Of a stretch of DNA of 64,000 nt, positions 1-10,929 are shown piece after piece (within the stretch, counting starts at the first letter, position 1; each line of letters begins with the position of its first letter). This stretch comes from Rebecca billardiae RCC1528 (lineage: Eukaryota; Haptophyta). Position numbers and translations under genes: made by a program. The stretch covers positions 310,001-374,000 of the forward strand of contig OZ251245.1 of NCBI GenBank assembly GCA_965240325.2, in the 5' to 3' direction. The notes beneath the pieces were generated by a model. The model ran no database searches, was not told the origin of the DNA, and was given only the letters and a program-made list of their open reading frames with translations.

Positions 1-81
1 GGACGGCGCTCAGTCGCGCTGGGGGCTTCGGCGCTTCGTTCGCACTGTTCGCAAGCCGCCTCGGCACAAGAGCCAGCCACG

Positions 82-2047
82 ATGGCGCCGCACGCGCTAG
101 CGGCGCTCGGCCTCGCGGCCGGCCTCGTGGCGGGCGGGCACCTCCTGGACGCGAGCTTCTGGGAGAGCACGCGAGACTGCTACTCGCCCGATGGCACATT
201 GGGGCCCTGCCGCCCGGGCGTCGAGCTCTGCGCCCCGCCCGGCAGCGCGCTCGAAGAATCGCCAAGATTTCACATCGCCGACGCGACGTGCCGCGTCAAC
301 GACCCGAACGGCCCGGTGTACGACCCGAAGCACGGCGTGTACCACCTGTTCTACCAGGACCACCTCGCTATGGGCCACGGGCGCGGCCCCATCTACGGCC
401 ACGTCGCGTCGCGCGACATGGTGCACTGGGCGCGGCTGCCAGTCGCTATTTGGAACGACCAACCGTACGACTCGGTCGCCATCTACTCCGGCTCGGCGGT
501 CGTGGACGACGACGGGAGCGTGGTGCAGATCTACCCCGGCCTGTGCAGGCGCGACACGTGGGACGCGTGCACCACCGGAACCAACCTCGCGATCGCGCTG
601 CCAGAAGACCCGGCCGATCCGCTGCTCCGACTTTGGCAAAAGCCGAAGCAGTATAACCCGGTCGTGAACGGCACGCAGCGCGACCCGACGACGCCGTGGC
701 GCGAGCGGAGCGGCGAGTGGCGCCTCACGACGTACAACACGATGATCTACGCCTCGCTCGACCTGCGCCGCTGGTACACGCTCGGCCACCAGCCCAATTT
801 CGTCATTGCTGAATGTCCGGGCTTCTTCCCACTGCCGCCACTCGCGCCGGGCTCCGGGCGCGCGCCGGAGGGCACGCCTGCGTACACGCACGTGTACAAG
901 TACTCGGTGGGTCGGAAGGACTGGATGGTCTTGGGCACGTACGAGGAGCGCGGCGCCGGCGTGCTCGGCGCGTGGACGCCCGCGCCCAACGCGCGCATCA
1001 TCGACCGCGGCGCGTCGTACGCGTCCAAGGATTTCTACGATCCGGCCGGGAGGTGTGCGCTGTGCGCGGCCCTGTCCTCCGTCCGGCTGTGGGCGTGGGT
1101 GCGCGTGCTTGCACAGCGGCTCTCCGTGGGCTGCGGGGGCGCAGCGTGGGTGCACAGCGGCTCTCATTGGGCTGCGGGGGCGCAGACAGGGCGGGCAGGG
1201 CCAGGCTGGCGCACGCCGTGCTGCGGCGGCCCGGGGACACGCAGAGCCCGTCACGCGGCAAGGGCGCCCCGCGCGCGCCCGGCTCACTGCTGCGCGCCCA
1301 CCGCCGCGCCGCGCGCGCCGCTGTCGCATCAGGCGGCGCATCAACTGGGCGTGGGCCCTAGTGCCGCCCGCCTCGGCCATGACCCTGCCGCGCGAGATCA
1401 CCTGGCACGCCGCCCTGCAGCAACTCGTCTTCTCGCCGCTCGAGGAGCAGGCCGCCCTCCGCGCGCGCGTGCTCGCGCGCGCGCGCAATCTGACTCTGAG
1501 TCGAGAGTCCGGTCGGATGCTTGTCCGTCCGTCGAGGGCGGCAGGCGCGCAGGCCGAGGTGCTGCTCGAGTTCGCTCTGCCCCGCATCGCGGCCACGTTT
1601 GGCGTGCGCGTGGGCGGCAGCGGCGAGGGCGACACTGGCTGCTTTTTCTTCGTGCGCTACCGGCCGCCGCCCGCGCGCCGCGCGCAGCCGTACACAGCTA
1701 TTGTCGGCGCACGGTGCACGGGCGGCCGCGGCGCGGACGACTGGAGTGCGGCTGATTTGCTGCAGCTGCTCCCGGCGGAGCGGAGCCTGCGCCTGCGCGT
1801 CTTTGCCGACCGCACGATGGCGGAGGGGTACTGGCAGGATGGGCGCGTGGCGCTCACCGCGCCCATCCCAGCCTGGCCGACCGACGGCGCGGGGCCGCCG
1901 CCAGCCGGCATCGACCTGATGGCGCGCGACGGCCGTGTCGCGGTGCTGAGCGCGGAGGTGCACGCGGTTGCGGACATCTGGGTGCCGCCCGAGCAACTGC
2001 TGGGCCCCGCGGGCGGTGGCGGCCCGCGTGCTCGTCCGTCAGCCTGA
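82..2047 (+). CDS. GH32 family beta-fructosidase (invertase/fructan hydrolase), secreted, 2 exons
   Basis: Hydrolyses terminal beta-fructosides such as sucrose or fructans, probably outside the cell or in the secretory path. Exons are 82-1052 and 1333-2047 (561 aa). The intron 1053-1332 starts GTGTGCG and ends AG, and joining restores the frame as DPAG-RRRINWAWA. The start is the first ATG, followed by a hydrophobic signal peptide (residues 1-20). Family motifs are all present: NDPNG with the nucleophile Asp74, RDP with Asp201, the acid/base Glu244 in ECPGFFP, and SKDFYDP before the intron. The C-terminal beta-sandwich contains RVFADRTMAEGYWQDGRVALT, typical of GH32. The order and spacing are normal for the family and no catalytic residue is missing. 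Substrate (sucrose or fructan) cannot be told from sequence. Confidence 0.93.
1111..1185 (+). repeat. Intronic two-copy minisatellite
   Basis: Two 34-nt units (1111-1144 and 1152-1185, period 41) lie inside the GH32 intron. They differ only at two adjacent bases, a recent local duplication within an intron. Confidence 0.85.
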
Positions 2048-2160
2048 GCCATGAGTGCGGCGCGATCCGTGGGTCCGGCGCCGTGAAGTCGTGACGCGAC
2101 GCCCCGCGTAATACAGGCAATCGCGGGCGCCCGCAATAAGAAGTCAGTAGAGATCTCACG

Positions 2161-2648
2161 GCTAGTCTCAGTTTCTTAGTAGCCGTTCGGTAGCCCGACC
2201 GCCTACGGAGTCTCAGTTTCTTAGCGCGCTAGGTCCGGCCCGCCGCCGTGCAGGCGCGACGGGGGGCCGGCACGGGCGGGGGCTGAGCCCCCGGCCGCTG
2301 ACGGTCTGTAGGCCCGGCCGGCGAGGCCGAAGATCGAAAACATTTATTGGGCCATCATATATTTTGGAGCAAATCTGGCATATGGTGATGTTGCATGGAT
2401 GCTGATGCGCGCACTGGCCAGGAGTCAGTTATCAGGAGAAGTCGCGGGAATCCTTGGCGGCCTGTAGCTGACTCGTAGTCGGGCCGCGCGCCGCCGGTCC
2501 CACGGGCACTGCGCCTCGGCGGACCACTGCTCGTCAGCCGCGACGACATAGTCCCGGTTTCTTAGTGTGACTATGCGTATAGCGAACCAGCCAATCGCTA
2601 GTCTCAGTTTCTAGGCCAGATCCGCAGATAGCAAGCCTCCGTTTCTTA
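2161..2648 (+). repeat. Five interspersed copies of a TAGTCTCAGTTTCTTAG-like motif
   Basis: Copies are at about 2161-2179, 2208-2224, 2549-2565, 2598-2614 and 2629-2648, all on the plus strand. The first two keep the shared core TCTCAGTTTCTTAG exactly and the others carry one to four changes. They are not in tandem, so simple slippage does not explain them. Confidence 0.75.
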
Positions 2649-2759
2649 ACGTGACAGCTCCTTGTTGCCCGCGATTGCCCGTGTACTCTGCTCACTCGTC
2701 ACTGTAATAGTAGTACGCGGGATCTGCGTCGACAGGTGCAGGCTATGCTCTGCCACCAA

Positions 2760-2848
2760 CGCCGACTTCGTGTCGACGATCGGGCACTGCCGCCGACGAA
2801 TCGATCCCAGCGGAGACCCGCGTCGTCCTACCTGTGTCGTCGTTAAAT
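2760..2848 (-). repeat. Dispersed ~90-bp repeat, copy 1
   Basis: The reverse complement closely matches 44868-44956, with a 3-nt indel and a short diverged patch in the middle. It ends within about 7 bp of the outer end of the large inverted-repeat element at 2856. Confidence 0.8.
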
Positions 2849-2855
2849 CGATATC

Positions 2856-4144
2856 ATGGCCCGCGGTGCAGGGCGGAGCGCGCAGCGTGGAGCCCGCACC
2901 AGCGGGCCCGAACCACGTTTCAAAAAGATCTTTGATCAAGAAAAAAGGGACGGGGGGCGGCGGAAAAAAAGGGACGGGGGGCGATTTTTAGGGCTGGCGG
3001 AGACCGGGTTTCGAGTTTTTGAGATCGCATTGAGAGGTCTATCAGGCCAAAAAAAACCGCGCCCAGCTGATTCCCTTAAGTAAAGTGCGATCTGGACGTC
3101 AGCTGGACGTGACATTAGTGTAACGGTTCGTTACGAGCGAATCGTACTCGTCTTCCCGGATCGCGTGACGTCCGGACTGGGCCACATCCGGATCGTCGGA
3201 GGTGACGTGCCCCGGCACGATGGGCGATGGCGGATATGCGGGACGGCGCCTGCACGTGCCTCCGGACCCGCCTCCCGCTTGCTGCTCACGCAGTCAGCTG
3301 CGACCGTGGCGCATGATCGCAGAAGCAGTGCCGGCAGTACGGCCTGCATCAGCTAGTGCCGCGCCGTCGTGGCGCGCGCGGTACGGTTGCGCGTTTGCAG
3401 CGCTCGCCGCCTCGGCGACGGCACGCGCGTGCGGCTCAGGTGTGTCAAATGCGGTCTCGTCGGCGCGCTTTCGCCTGCCACCTCGTGCACCCGTGCCGCC
3501 AGTTTCATCGTCTTCATGAGGACTGCTGCTGCTGTCGCCATCCGCTCTCCATCACCCCGAGTCGCCGGTCGCGCGGCGCGCGCGGTAGGCACTAGGCAGG
3601 GCGTACGGTCACTCACCCGTGCAACGGGTCAAGTGGCCAGAGTACGTCTGGTCGTTGGCTGGCACGGGCCGCAGCGCTAAAGCACCCTGCTGTCACACCC
3701 GACTCCTTCAGTACTCCGAGCTCCGCGGCACGACTCACTCGGCACGATCGCGGACGGGTCGGATCCGAGCTGATCAGCCAGAGTTGGACACAGTTTGGCA
3801 GCTACTAGTAGTAATTCCGATGCCGATGGCACGATCGCGGACGGGTCGGATCCGAGCTGATCAGCCAGTTGGACATTTGGCAGCTAGTTGTCAGACGGAC
3901 GTCCGATTTGACGACCGGTGCCGGGTGCGGTCTCAGGTCCGCTGCTGTGATTGTGTGAAGTGTGAATGAGTCTCGCGGTCGCGCAGGCAGGGCGACGGTC
4001 GGACTAATATAGCTTCAGTCATCTCAGAACCGACTTCAACTGGCGAACTGCCACTACTCGGCGGAGAGCCGCGATTGCACGGCCACCGCGGGCCCCCAAC
4101 TGCGTTGATTCTATGCAGAAAAGGACCGCGGAACGCGGTCATAT
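2856..4144 (+). repeat. Left inverted arm of the 6-kb element
   Basis: It starts ATGGCCCGCGGTGCAGG and ends at GAACGCGGTCATAT. The arm contains several stop-limited ORFs that are duplicated in mirror image in the right arm, so they carry no independent coding evidence. Confidence 0.9.
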
Positions 4145-4241
4145 ATATATAGATCGAATGAGTCTCACTACCGGACTTACCAGATATGATGATATCAGAC
4201 AATAACTACCGGGTAACAGTCGTCTTCGAGGACTCAGTCTG

Positions 4242-4331
<90 letters not shown>
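4242..4331 (+). repeat. (ATC)n followed by (AGC)n trinucleotide microsatellite
   Basis: About 39 bp of ATC repeats pass directly into about 50 bp of AGC repeats, just inside the left arm. Confidence 0.95.
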
Positions 4332-4333
<2 letters not shown>

Positions 4334-4406
4334 CATCGTCGTCATCATCGTCATCATCTGAATAATCATCATCATATACGCGATACGCGAGTCATCATCA
4401 TCATAT

Positions 4407-4451
4407 CTTAACGACGTGGTATGCTGCAACGGGCGGCATGATATCTGATAG

Positions 4452-4490
<39 letters not shown>

Positions 4491-4548
4491 ATATATACAT
4501 ATATATATATGTATGTATATATATTAACGACGTGGTATGCAACGGGCA
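4407..4548 (+). repeat. TA/TG microsatellite flanked by a short direct duplication
   Basis: The motif TTAACGACGTGGTATGC occurs at about 4409 and 4526, and both copies are followed by AACGGGC (after a 3-nt insert in the first copy). Between them lies a TA/TG-rich microsatellite (4452-4526). Confidence 0.85.
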
Positions 4549-4754
4549 GGCGTCAAAGTCAGCAAGCTGTAGCAGCAGATCGAGCAGCAGACGAGACAAA
4601 CACCAGGATCAGCGCTCCTCGCCGTCGTCCCCCCCCCCGTCGTAGGATCGCCCATCACTCCATCGCCGAGCGGAAGCTCGACGCACCGTCTGGCGTCGAC
4701 GCGCGCGCGCCACTGCGGTGGTCGCGGTGCCACGCGTTGTCAGCCATATGTGTA

Positions 4755-4760
<6 letters not shown>

Positions 4761-4788
<28 letters not shown>
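4761..4788 (+). repeat. (TA)n microsatellite
   Basis: A run of TA dinucleotides bordered by GTGTGTG and ACAC, inside the inverted-repeat element. Confidence 0.95.
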
Positions 4789-4792
<4 letters not shown>

Positions 4793-5699
4793 TGCAGGAT
4801 TGGAATTTTCCGTGACGCTTCGGACGGTCCGCAGCTCGAGTCAGCGAATCCGGTCTCGGCCGGACAGTGGAACTCGGGTGGAAGCCGCGACTTCGCGGCG
4901 GACGGAGCCTCAAACGAGCGGTGCCTCGGCTCGCGGCGCGATCTACTCGGCGAAGACCGACGAGGCTGCTCGCGGGCCCGACTATGCGTCGACGCGGGCT
5001 GGGGTCGTCTTCCGCGTGGCGCTGGGCAAGTTCCTCGCCGCCCTGACGGGTGCTCTCCTTTCGCCCTCACGGCGCGCGCGGTGCGTTTCGCGAGCTTCTT
5101 GCATGCGCCGCCCGCGGTTGCGCCCGAGCCTGATGCTTCAGTCGACACGGCAGGTGGCTCGCGCAGGGTGGGATTGTGTGCGGGTGCCGCTGGCGGTGCG
5201 TCTCACCCTCCTGAAATTGTGTGGGAGGCTGTGACATTGCACGCGTACACCCCGCCACGCCCGCGGCCCGCCCGCGCAAACGCCGCGCCGCGCAGTTGTC
5301 TTTGACCTCGAGCGAGCCTGAGGCGTGGAGGCGACCGACGGCGGGGTGCGACTTGCCCACCGACCCGAGCCGCATCACCCAGCGCAGCCTCGCCCGCGAC
5401 GACGCTTCGCCTGGCTGCCACTGCTCAGCCGCGTGCAAGGCGGGCTGGGCGACGTCTTTGCCGAGCGCGGCTGCAGCGCAGCACGCGAGAGGCTGGAGCG
5501 CCATGACGCGGATGGCGGAGCGGGCTTTGGGCTGGCTGGCATGAGCCGCCAGGCTGTACCGTCCGCGCAGATCGCGCTCGGCCCGGCCGCAGCCCTCCTG
5601 AGCGCGCGCCTCAGAGCTGAGACTGATCACGTGCACGCGCACAAGCCACACTGCCGTGGCTGTGTCGAGCAGCTGCGTGTGCTCGAGGCGCGGCGCTCG

Positions 5700-6420
5700 C
5701 ACGGGCCACGCGGGCGCAGCGGGTGCGCGCAGCTGGCGCACGCAGTGCCACGTCCTGCCGCGCCAGTTTGGCGGCCGTCCGCCCCCCCGAGCTCGAGTTC
5801 TGCGCGCTTTGCGACGGCGCGGCCGGCCGCGCCCATCTTCATGCTTGGGCACGCCAGCATGGCCGCCGCCGGGCCTGCTGCGCGCGCCGAAGCTGGAGGG
5901 CGGAGGAGGGCGCTGGGCTGCTCCTACGGCGTGCTGCAGCCCGGGCAGGCTTTTCCGCGGCGCGGCGAGGCCGTCGCGCCTGCTCGCCGCCGTCGAGTCG
6001 CCCGTGCTGAGTGACCGTCGGCCGCATGTGCTCGGCGGCACCGCAGGCAGGCGTCCCATACCAGTGTGCTCGAGCCGCTGCGCGCACCCAAGGCGAGCTG
6101 CTCGAGCGGGCTAGGTGGGCCCACGGAGTGCGCGCAGCTGGCGCACGCAGCCCCGCGTCATGGGGTGTCGGTTTGACGGTCGCCAGCCCCCGTGGGCTCG
6201 AGCTCTGTGCGCTTCACCACGGAGGTGCCGACGGCGCCCCGCGGCGCGCAACGGCGTGGCAGCATGGCCGCCGCCGGCGCCGCCGCACATGCCGCCGCTT
6301 ACGGGCAGTCGAGAGCTTGGGGCAGCACCTACGGCATGCTGCAGCTCGGGCGGGCTCTGCCAGCCTGCTGTGGCGTGATCGCGCATTTTCCAGACCGTCG
6401 ACTCGCCCGCGCTGCATATT
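5700..6420 (+). repeat. Diverged ~400-bp tandem duplication in the element interior
   Basis: Segments starting near 5733 and near 6131 share blocks in the same order at a spacing of about 398 bp. These include GCGCAGCTGGCGCACGCAG, CAGCATGGCCGCCGCCGG and CTACGGC-TGCTGCAGC. The copies are clearly diverged, and the ORFs across them do not keep a common frame. Confidence 0.7.
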
Positions 6421-7415
6421 TGTTTGCTGCGCGTGCTCGACGGCGCCGCTGCTGCCGCTACGGCCGCGCGTTGCTGCGTCGCGAGCGAGCCCGATGCGAG
6501 CTGAACGGCGGCGTGCTCATCGCTGCTGGCGCAGATGGGCGCGTCATGGTGGCCACGCACGATGCTGAGTGCTCGCGCGTGCCAGACGAGGCGCGTGCTC
6601 GCGCTGTGGCTCAATGTCCGGCAGTGCGCGTGGCAGGCCGCAGCTGCTCGACAACAGAACCAGCGGGCAGTGATCGGGCTGCGCGCGCGCAGCTGATGGC
6701 GGCGAACGAGCGAGCCCGCACCGCCGCGCAAGGGCTGGGCGACTGGCGCCGAGGTGGCGCGCACGTCGTCCGCTGCCGTTGGCATCGCGGCGGACGCTTC
6801 AAGCTCGTTCGGCCGGCGTGTTTTCTCCGACGCCCACCTGCGAGCGCTGCCGGCACCGTGCTCGGGCGTCAGTATCGGTGGGCTCGAGCACGCGTGGTGA
6901 GGCGCTCGGAGCGGTCGACGGCCATGATCGGGCAGCGCACGGTGGGCGCAGGCCACGCGCACGCCAGCGCCCCGCGTGGCGTGGCTTCACGGGGCGCAGC
7001 CACCAGGAGACTGTGCTGCGACGAGCTCGGGCGCGCTCGGGCGCCGCTGCTCTGCATTTTCCCGAAAAATCGGTTTTCGTGCCCTCGACCGGCGGTATGC
7101 CGCCGGGGTGGCCGCAGCTGCGCTCGGAGCAGCGCGCACGCGCACCGCCGTGTGCGCCCGCCCGCTTTCGCCGCCGCCGAGCTCGAGCACAGCGCTGCGC
7201 GGGGCTGCGTAATGCCAACGGCGCATGATTTTTTGCCCGCGCCGAGCGCGCGTCGGCGCGCGCAGCGCGCTCAGGTGTGGCCTGCTACCAAGGTCTGTGC
7301 CACGATTCGACGCGCCTATGGTGCGCCGAATTTAGGCGCACCGCTTCAGAATTGTCCGATGATTCGACTAGTGGTGCGGACAACTTAAAACGTCACCCTG
7401 AGCAGTTTTCCGGCA

Positions 7416-7418
<3 letters not shown>

Positions 7419-7488
<70 letters not shown>
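7419..7488 (+). repeat. Long (TA)n microsatellite
   Basis: About 70 bp of uninterrupted TA repeats followed by an AC-rich tract, just inside the right arm of the element. Confidence 0.97.
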
Positions 7489-7490
<2 letters not shown>

Positions 7491-7528
7491 ACACACACAC
7501 ACGACACACATATATATGTAGTACGTAC

Positions 7529-8815
7529 ATATGACCGCGTTCCGCGGTCCTTTTCTGCATAGAATCAACGCAGTTGGGGGCCCGCGGTGGCCGTGCAATC
7601 GCGGCTCTCCGCCGTAGTGGCAGTTCGCCAGTTGAAGTCGGTTCTGAGATGACTGAAGCTATATTAGTCCGACCGTCGCCCTGCCTGCGCGACCGCGAGA
7701 CTCATTCACACTTCACACAATCACAGCAGCGGACCTGAGACCGCACCCGGCACCGGTCGTCAAATCGGACGTCCGTCTGACAACTAGCTGCCAAATGTCC
7801 AACTGGCTGATCAGCTCGGATCCGACCCGTCCGCGATCGTGCCATCGGCATCGGAATTACTACTAGTAGCTGCCAAACTGTGGCATCCAACTCTGGCTGA
7901 TCAGCTCGGATCCGACCCGTCCGCGATCGTGCCGAGTGAGTCGTGCCGCGGAGCTCGGAGTACTGAAGGAGTCGGGTGTGACAGCAGGGTGCTTTAGCGC
8001 TGCGGCCCGTGCCAGCCAACGACCAGACGTACTCTGGCCACTTGACCCGTTGCACGGGTGAGTGACCGTACGCCCTGCCTAGTGCCTACCGCGCGCGCCG
8101 CGCGACCGGCGACTCGGGGTGATGGAGAGCGGATGGCGACAGCAGCAGCAGTCCTCATGAAGACGATGAAACTGGCGGCACGGGTGCACGAGGTGGCAGG
8201 CGAAAGCGCGCCGACGAGACCGCATTTGACACACCTGAGCCGCACGCGCGTGCCGTCGCCGAGGCGGCGAGCGCTGCAAACGCGCAACCGTACCGCGCGC
8301 GCCACGACGGCGCGGCACTAGCTGATGCAGGCCGTACTGCCGGCACTGCTTCTGCGATCATGCGCCACGGTCGCAGCTGACTGCGTGAGCAGCAAGCGGG
8401 AGGCGGGTCCGGAGGCACGTGCAGGCGCCGTCCCGCATATCCGCCATCGCCCATCGTGCCGGGGCACGTCACCTCCGACGATCCGGATGTGGCCCAGTCC
8501 GGACGTCACGCGATCCGGGAAGACGAGTACGATTCGCTCGTAACGAACCGTTACACTAATGTCACGTCCAGCTGACGTCCAGATCGCACTTTACTTAAGG
8601 GAATCAGCTGGGCGCGGTTTTTTTTGGCCTGATAGACCTCTCAATGCGATCTCAAAAACTCGAAACTCGGTCTCCGCCAGCCCTAAAAATCGCCCCCCGT
8701 CCCTTTTTTTCCGCCGCCCCCCGTCCCTTTTTTCTTGATCAAAGATCTTTTTGAAACGTGGTTCGGGCCCGCTGGTGCGGGCTCCACGCTGCGCGCTCCG
8801 CCCTGCACCGCGGGC

Positions 8816-8818
<3 letters not shown>
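7529..8818 (-). repeat. Right inverted arm of the 6-kb element
   Basis: Near-perfect reverse complement of 2856-4144. It runs into a CAT trinucleotide run (8816-8848) at its outer end. Confidence 0.9.
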
Positions 8819-8848
<30 letters not shown>

Positions 8849-8989
8849 GGTCATCATCAGTGGATACCCGGTATCATCATCAGCATTCGATCGTCAGCAG
8901 CGCGCAGTGGTCTGCTGCGACGCAGCACGGACGATCGATATAGACCGCCACTGCGCACGCGCTGATGACGCGACTGAGTGACTGAGTCG

Positions 8990-10819
8990 TCAGCCGCCGC
9001 GACCCATGGTGATGCTGAGCACCTCACCACGCACATCGTTCAGCTCGCGCAGCAGCGATGTCCGAACTTCTGTCGCTGCGCTGTTGTTACCGGGCTCGAG
9101 CAGCATGTTGGTAGCCTCGGCGGGCGTGCCGGCCAGCGCGTACACCGTGTGTTGTGCAGGAGGGAACTTGCCCTCCGGATGCGCGCGTTGACCTCTGGTG
9201 GGCCGGTTCGGCGGCAAGCCTTCCCCGTTCAAGCAACGCGCGCGAAAGTGCGGTGAGGTCGTGTTCAGCCACGACTTCACCGTAGGTGATTCCGCGTTGA
9301 CTCCCTCGACCAGCTTCCAATCGCGGCTCACCACCGCGAAGGCAGAGCACTCGCTCTGGATCACGAGGCTGCGCCTCGGGCTCTGCGCTGCCTTGCGCAG
9401 CAGCAGGGGCAACAGGTTCACGCTGTCGGGTGCCTCGCCCGCGACGAGCGCTGTGCGCGTGATCGCCGCGAGCGTGGCGTACACGTCGATGGCGGAGACC
9501 AGCTCGTCAGAGACGTGGCCGGGCTTGATGTGCCCCGGCCAGCGCATCATCATCGGCACGCGCACGCCGCCCTCCCAATACGTGCCCTTGTGCCCGCGGA
9601 GATGGCCGTTACTCGACAGCCCCATGTCATTCGCCGCACGTAGCTCGCGGCCAGTCTTGGGCGCTCCATTGTCGCTGAGAAATACCACCAGCGTGTCACG
9701 GGCGAGCGCGGCCTGCTCTGAGGGCCCTTGGCGACGCTCCAGAAACGCGAGGAGCCGCCCGACTGCCCAGTCGAGCTCATGCACGAAGTCGGCATACTTG
9801 CCGGCGGCGCTGCCGCAGTGGCCGCACGGGCTGCACGGCGTGATGGGCGAGTGCAGCGCAGTCGTCGCAAAGTAGAGGAAGAACGGGCGGTGCGCGACGG
9901 TCTCGAGCCACTCAAGCGCGCGCGTCACGAACGTGTCCGTTGCCCACTCCACGGGCTCCGCACCTACGCCCGCACGGTGGCGCCTGGGAAGGGGCATCGG
10001 CGCGTGCTCAGGGCACGACGACGGCGGTGCCGTCGTCGTGCCCTGCTGAGCACGCGCCGATGCCTTTTCTGTGTCGACGACGCTGGCTTCTGACCACGAG
10101 CGCACGCGCTCATTGGCTGCATACACGTTGTTCCGGCGTATCCGTGCCACCTGCTTGTTCAGCCAGGAGCGGAACTTGAGCGCTCTACCTCTGCTGCGCT
10201 GTGCTTTTGGCTGCGCCAAGACAGGCGTGCCCACGCGCGTGTGGTTCTCAACGTAAAGTGCAGCCGGCTGCTGGTTGAGGTTGGCCGGAACGCCGAAGAA
10301 GTAATCGAAGCCCAGCTCGATCGGGCCCGGGGACAGCGAATCGGACCAGCGTGTCGCCAGCTTCCTCGCCATGTCGTCCACGCCGAGGCCAAGGTGCCAC
10401 TTGCCAATCGCGGCGGTCGCGTAGCCGGCGCGCCGCATCATCGACGCGAGCGTCGGCCGATCCAGCTCGATCGAGAGACGGTCGTAGGCGCCCAGCATGG
10501 ATCCGTCGGTGTGCGCAGAGCGCCAAACGTACCGCCCGGTCATGATGGCATACCGGCTCGGCGAGCACACCGAGCTCGTCGTGGACGCGCGCGTGAAGCG
10601 CACGCCCTCGGCGCCGATACGATCCATGTGCTCGGTGTGAATGATTGCGTTCGGCGCGCCGTATGCGTTGGTGGAGCCGTAGCCGTGGTCATCGGAGACG
10701 ATCAGCACGATCCCATGCGGCGCCCCCGCATCGGCCGTCGTGCAGCTGGCGGGCAGACCCGCGAGTATCAACCCGAGGGCAACGCCTCGAGCGAGCGCCG
10801 AGGCCGCCGCGGGGCCCAT
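8990..10819 (-). CDS. Formylglycine-dependent sulfatase, secreted
   Basis: Hydrolyses sulfate esters, probably on polysaccharides in the secretory path or outside the cell. The ATG at 10819 (609 aa) is preferred over an upstream non-ATG extension because it opens directly with a signal peptide (residues 1-25). Metal-binding Asp43/Asp44 (SDDHGYG) and the formylglycine motif CSPSR with Cys85 are intact. Further on are the second metal site FLSDNGAPK and the lysine in HKGTYWEGGVRVP, all as expected for arylsulfatase-like enzymes. A segment near the middle (9994-10065) is a long DNA hairpin lying where the family has no conserved sequence, so it may be an in-frame intron or insertion. The gene lies head-to-tail behind a sulfotransferase-like gene. 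The exact substrate is unknown. Confidence 0.9.
   Translation of the reverse strand: MGPAAASALARGVALGLILAGLPASCTTADAGAPHGIVLIVSDDHGYGSTNAYGAPNAIIHTEHMDRIGAEGVRFTRASTTSSVCSPSRYAIMTGRYVWRSAHTDGSMLGAYDRLSIELDRPTLASMMRRAGYATAAIGKWHLGLGVDDMARKLATRWSDSLSPGPIELGFDYFFGVPANLNQQPAALYVENHTRVGTPVLAQPKAQRSRGRALKFRSWLNKQVARIRRNNVYAANERVRSWSEASVVDTEKASARAQQGTTTAPPSSCPEHAPMPLPRRHRAGVGAEPVEWATDTFVTRALEWLETVAHRPFFLYFATTALHSPITPCSPCGHCGSAAGKYADFVHELDWAVGRLLAFLERRQGPSEQAALARDTLVVFLSDNGAPKTGRELRAANDMGLSSNGHLRGHKGTYWEGGVRVPMMMRWPGHIKPGHVSDELVSAIDVYATLAAITRTALVAGEAPDSVNLLPLLLRKAAQSPRRSLVIQSECSAFAVVSRDWKLVEGVNAESPTVKSWLNTTSPHFRARCLNGEGLPPNRPTRGQRAHPEGKFPPAQHTVYALAGTPAEATNMLLEPGNNSAATEVRTSLLRELNDVRGEVLSITMGRGG
9994..10065. 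repeat. 32-bp-stem hairpin inside the sulfatase gene
   Basis: Left arm 9994-10025 pairs with 10031-10065 (14 bp, a 3-nt bulge at 10045-10047, then 18 bp) around a 5-nt loop at 10026-10030. The reading frame passes through it without a stop. Confidence 0.93.
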
Positions 10820-10929
10820 CGCGCGACTCCCCTCGGCCCTCGCATGCGCTTTCAATTATTCCGTATGGGGGTACCAGTACTCACGCAAAGGAATCAATTG
10901 CACGCGCTGTATACGGTATACCCCCATGA

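Larger units (their letters stand above)
2048..2855. other. Intergenic region with short direct repeats, no gene seen
   Basis: This stretch separates the GH32 gene from the large inverted-repeat element. No ORF with family resemblance was found. It holds five copies of a motif related to TAGTCTCAGTTTCTTAG (2161-2648) and a roughly 90-bp dispersed repeat (2760-2848) that recurs inverted at 44868-44956. Confidence 0.7.
2856..8818. mobile_element. Large foldback-like element with 1.29-kb inverted arms, no transposase
   Basis: The left arm (2856-4144) and right arm (7529-8818) are reverse complements that differ by about one substitution (near 3006), a 3-nt indel (near 3791) and a 2-nt indel (near 4057). 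The interior (4145-7528) carries microsatellites, a short tandem duplication and GC-rich sequence with a diverged ~400-bp tandem duplication. ORFs in the arms are mirror copies of each other with no recognisable domain. No transposase, integrase or reverse transcriptase was seen. The structure resembles a non-autonomous DNA element with very long terminal inverted repeats, but a segmental inverted duplication cannot be excluded. No clear target-site duplication was found, and the right end runs into a CAT microsatellite. Confidence 0.75.

Noticed and set aside
97-1635. Long antisense ORF opposite the GH32 gene
   Set aside because: Arginine/alanine-rich shadow of a GC-rich gene; the sense strand carries all GH32 motifs.
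3619-3969. ORFs in the left arm repeated identically in the right arm
   Set aside because: Conservation is explained by the inverted duplication itself; no domain and no independent support for coding.
4242-4331. Trinucleotide tract as a CRISPR-like array
   Set aside because: Simple ATC/AGC microsatellite without spacers, in a eukaryotic genome.
6192-7388. 398-residue ORF in the interior of the inverted-repeat element
   Set aside because: Low-complexity Arg/Ala composition, overlaps the diverged tandem duplication and shows no transposase motif.
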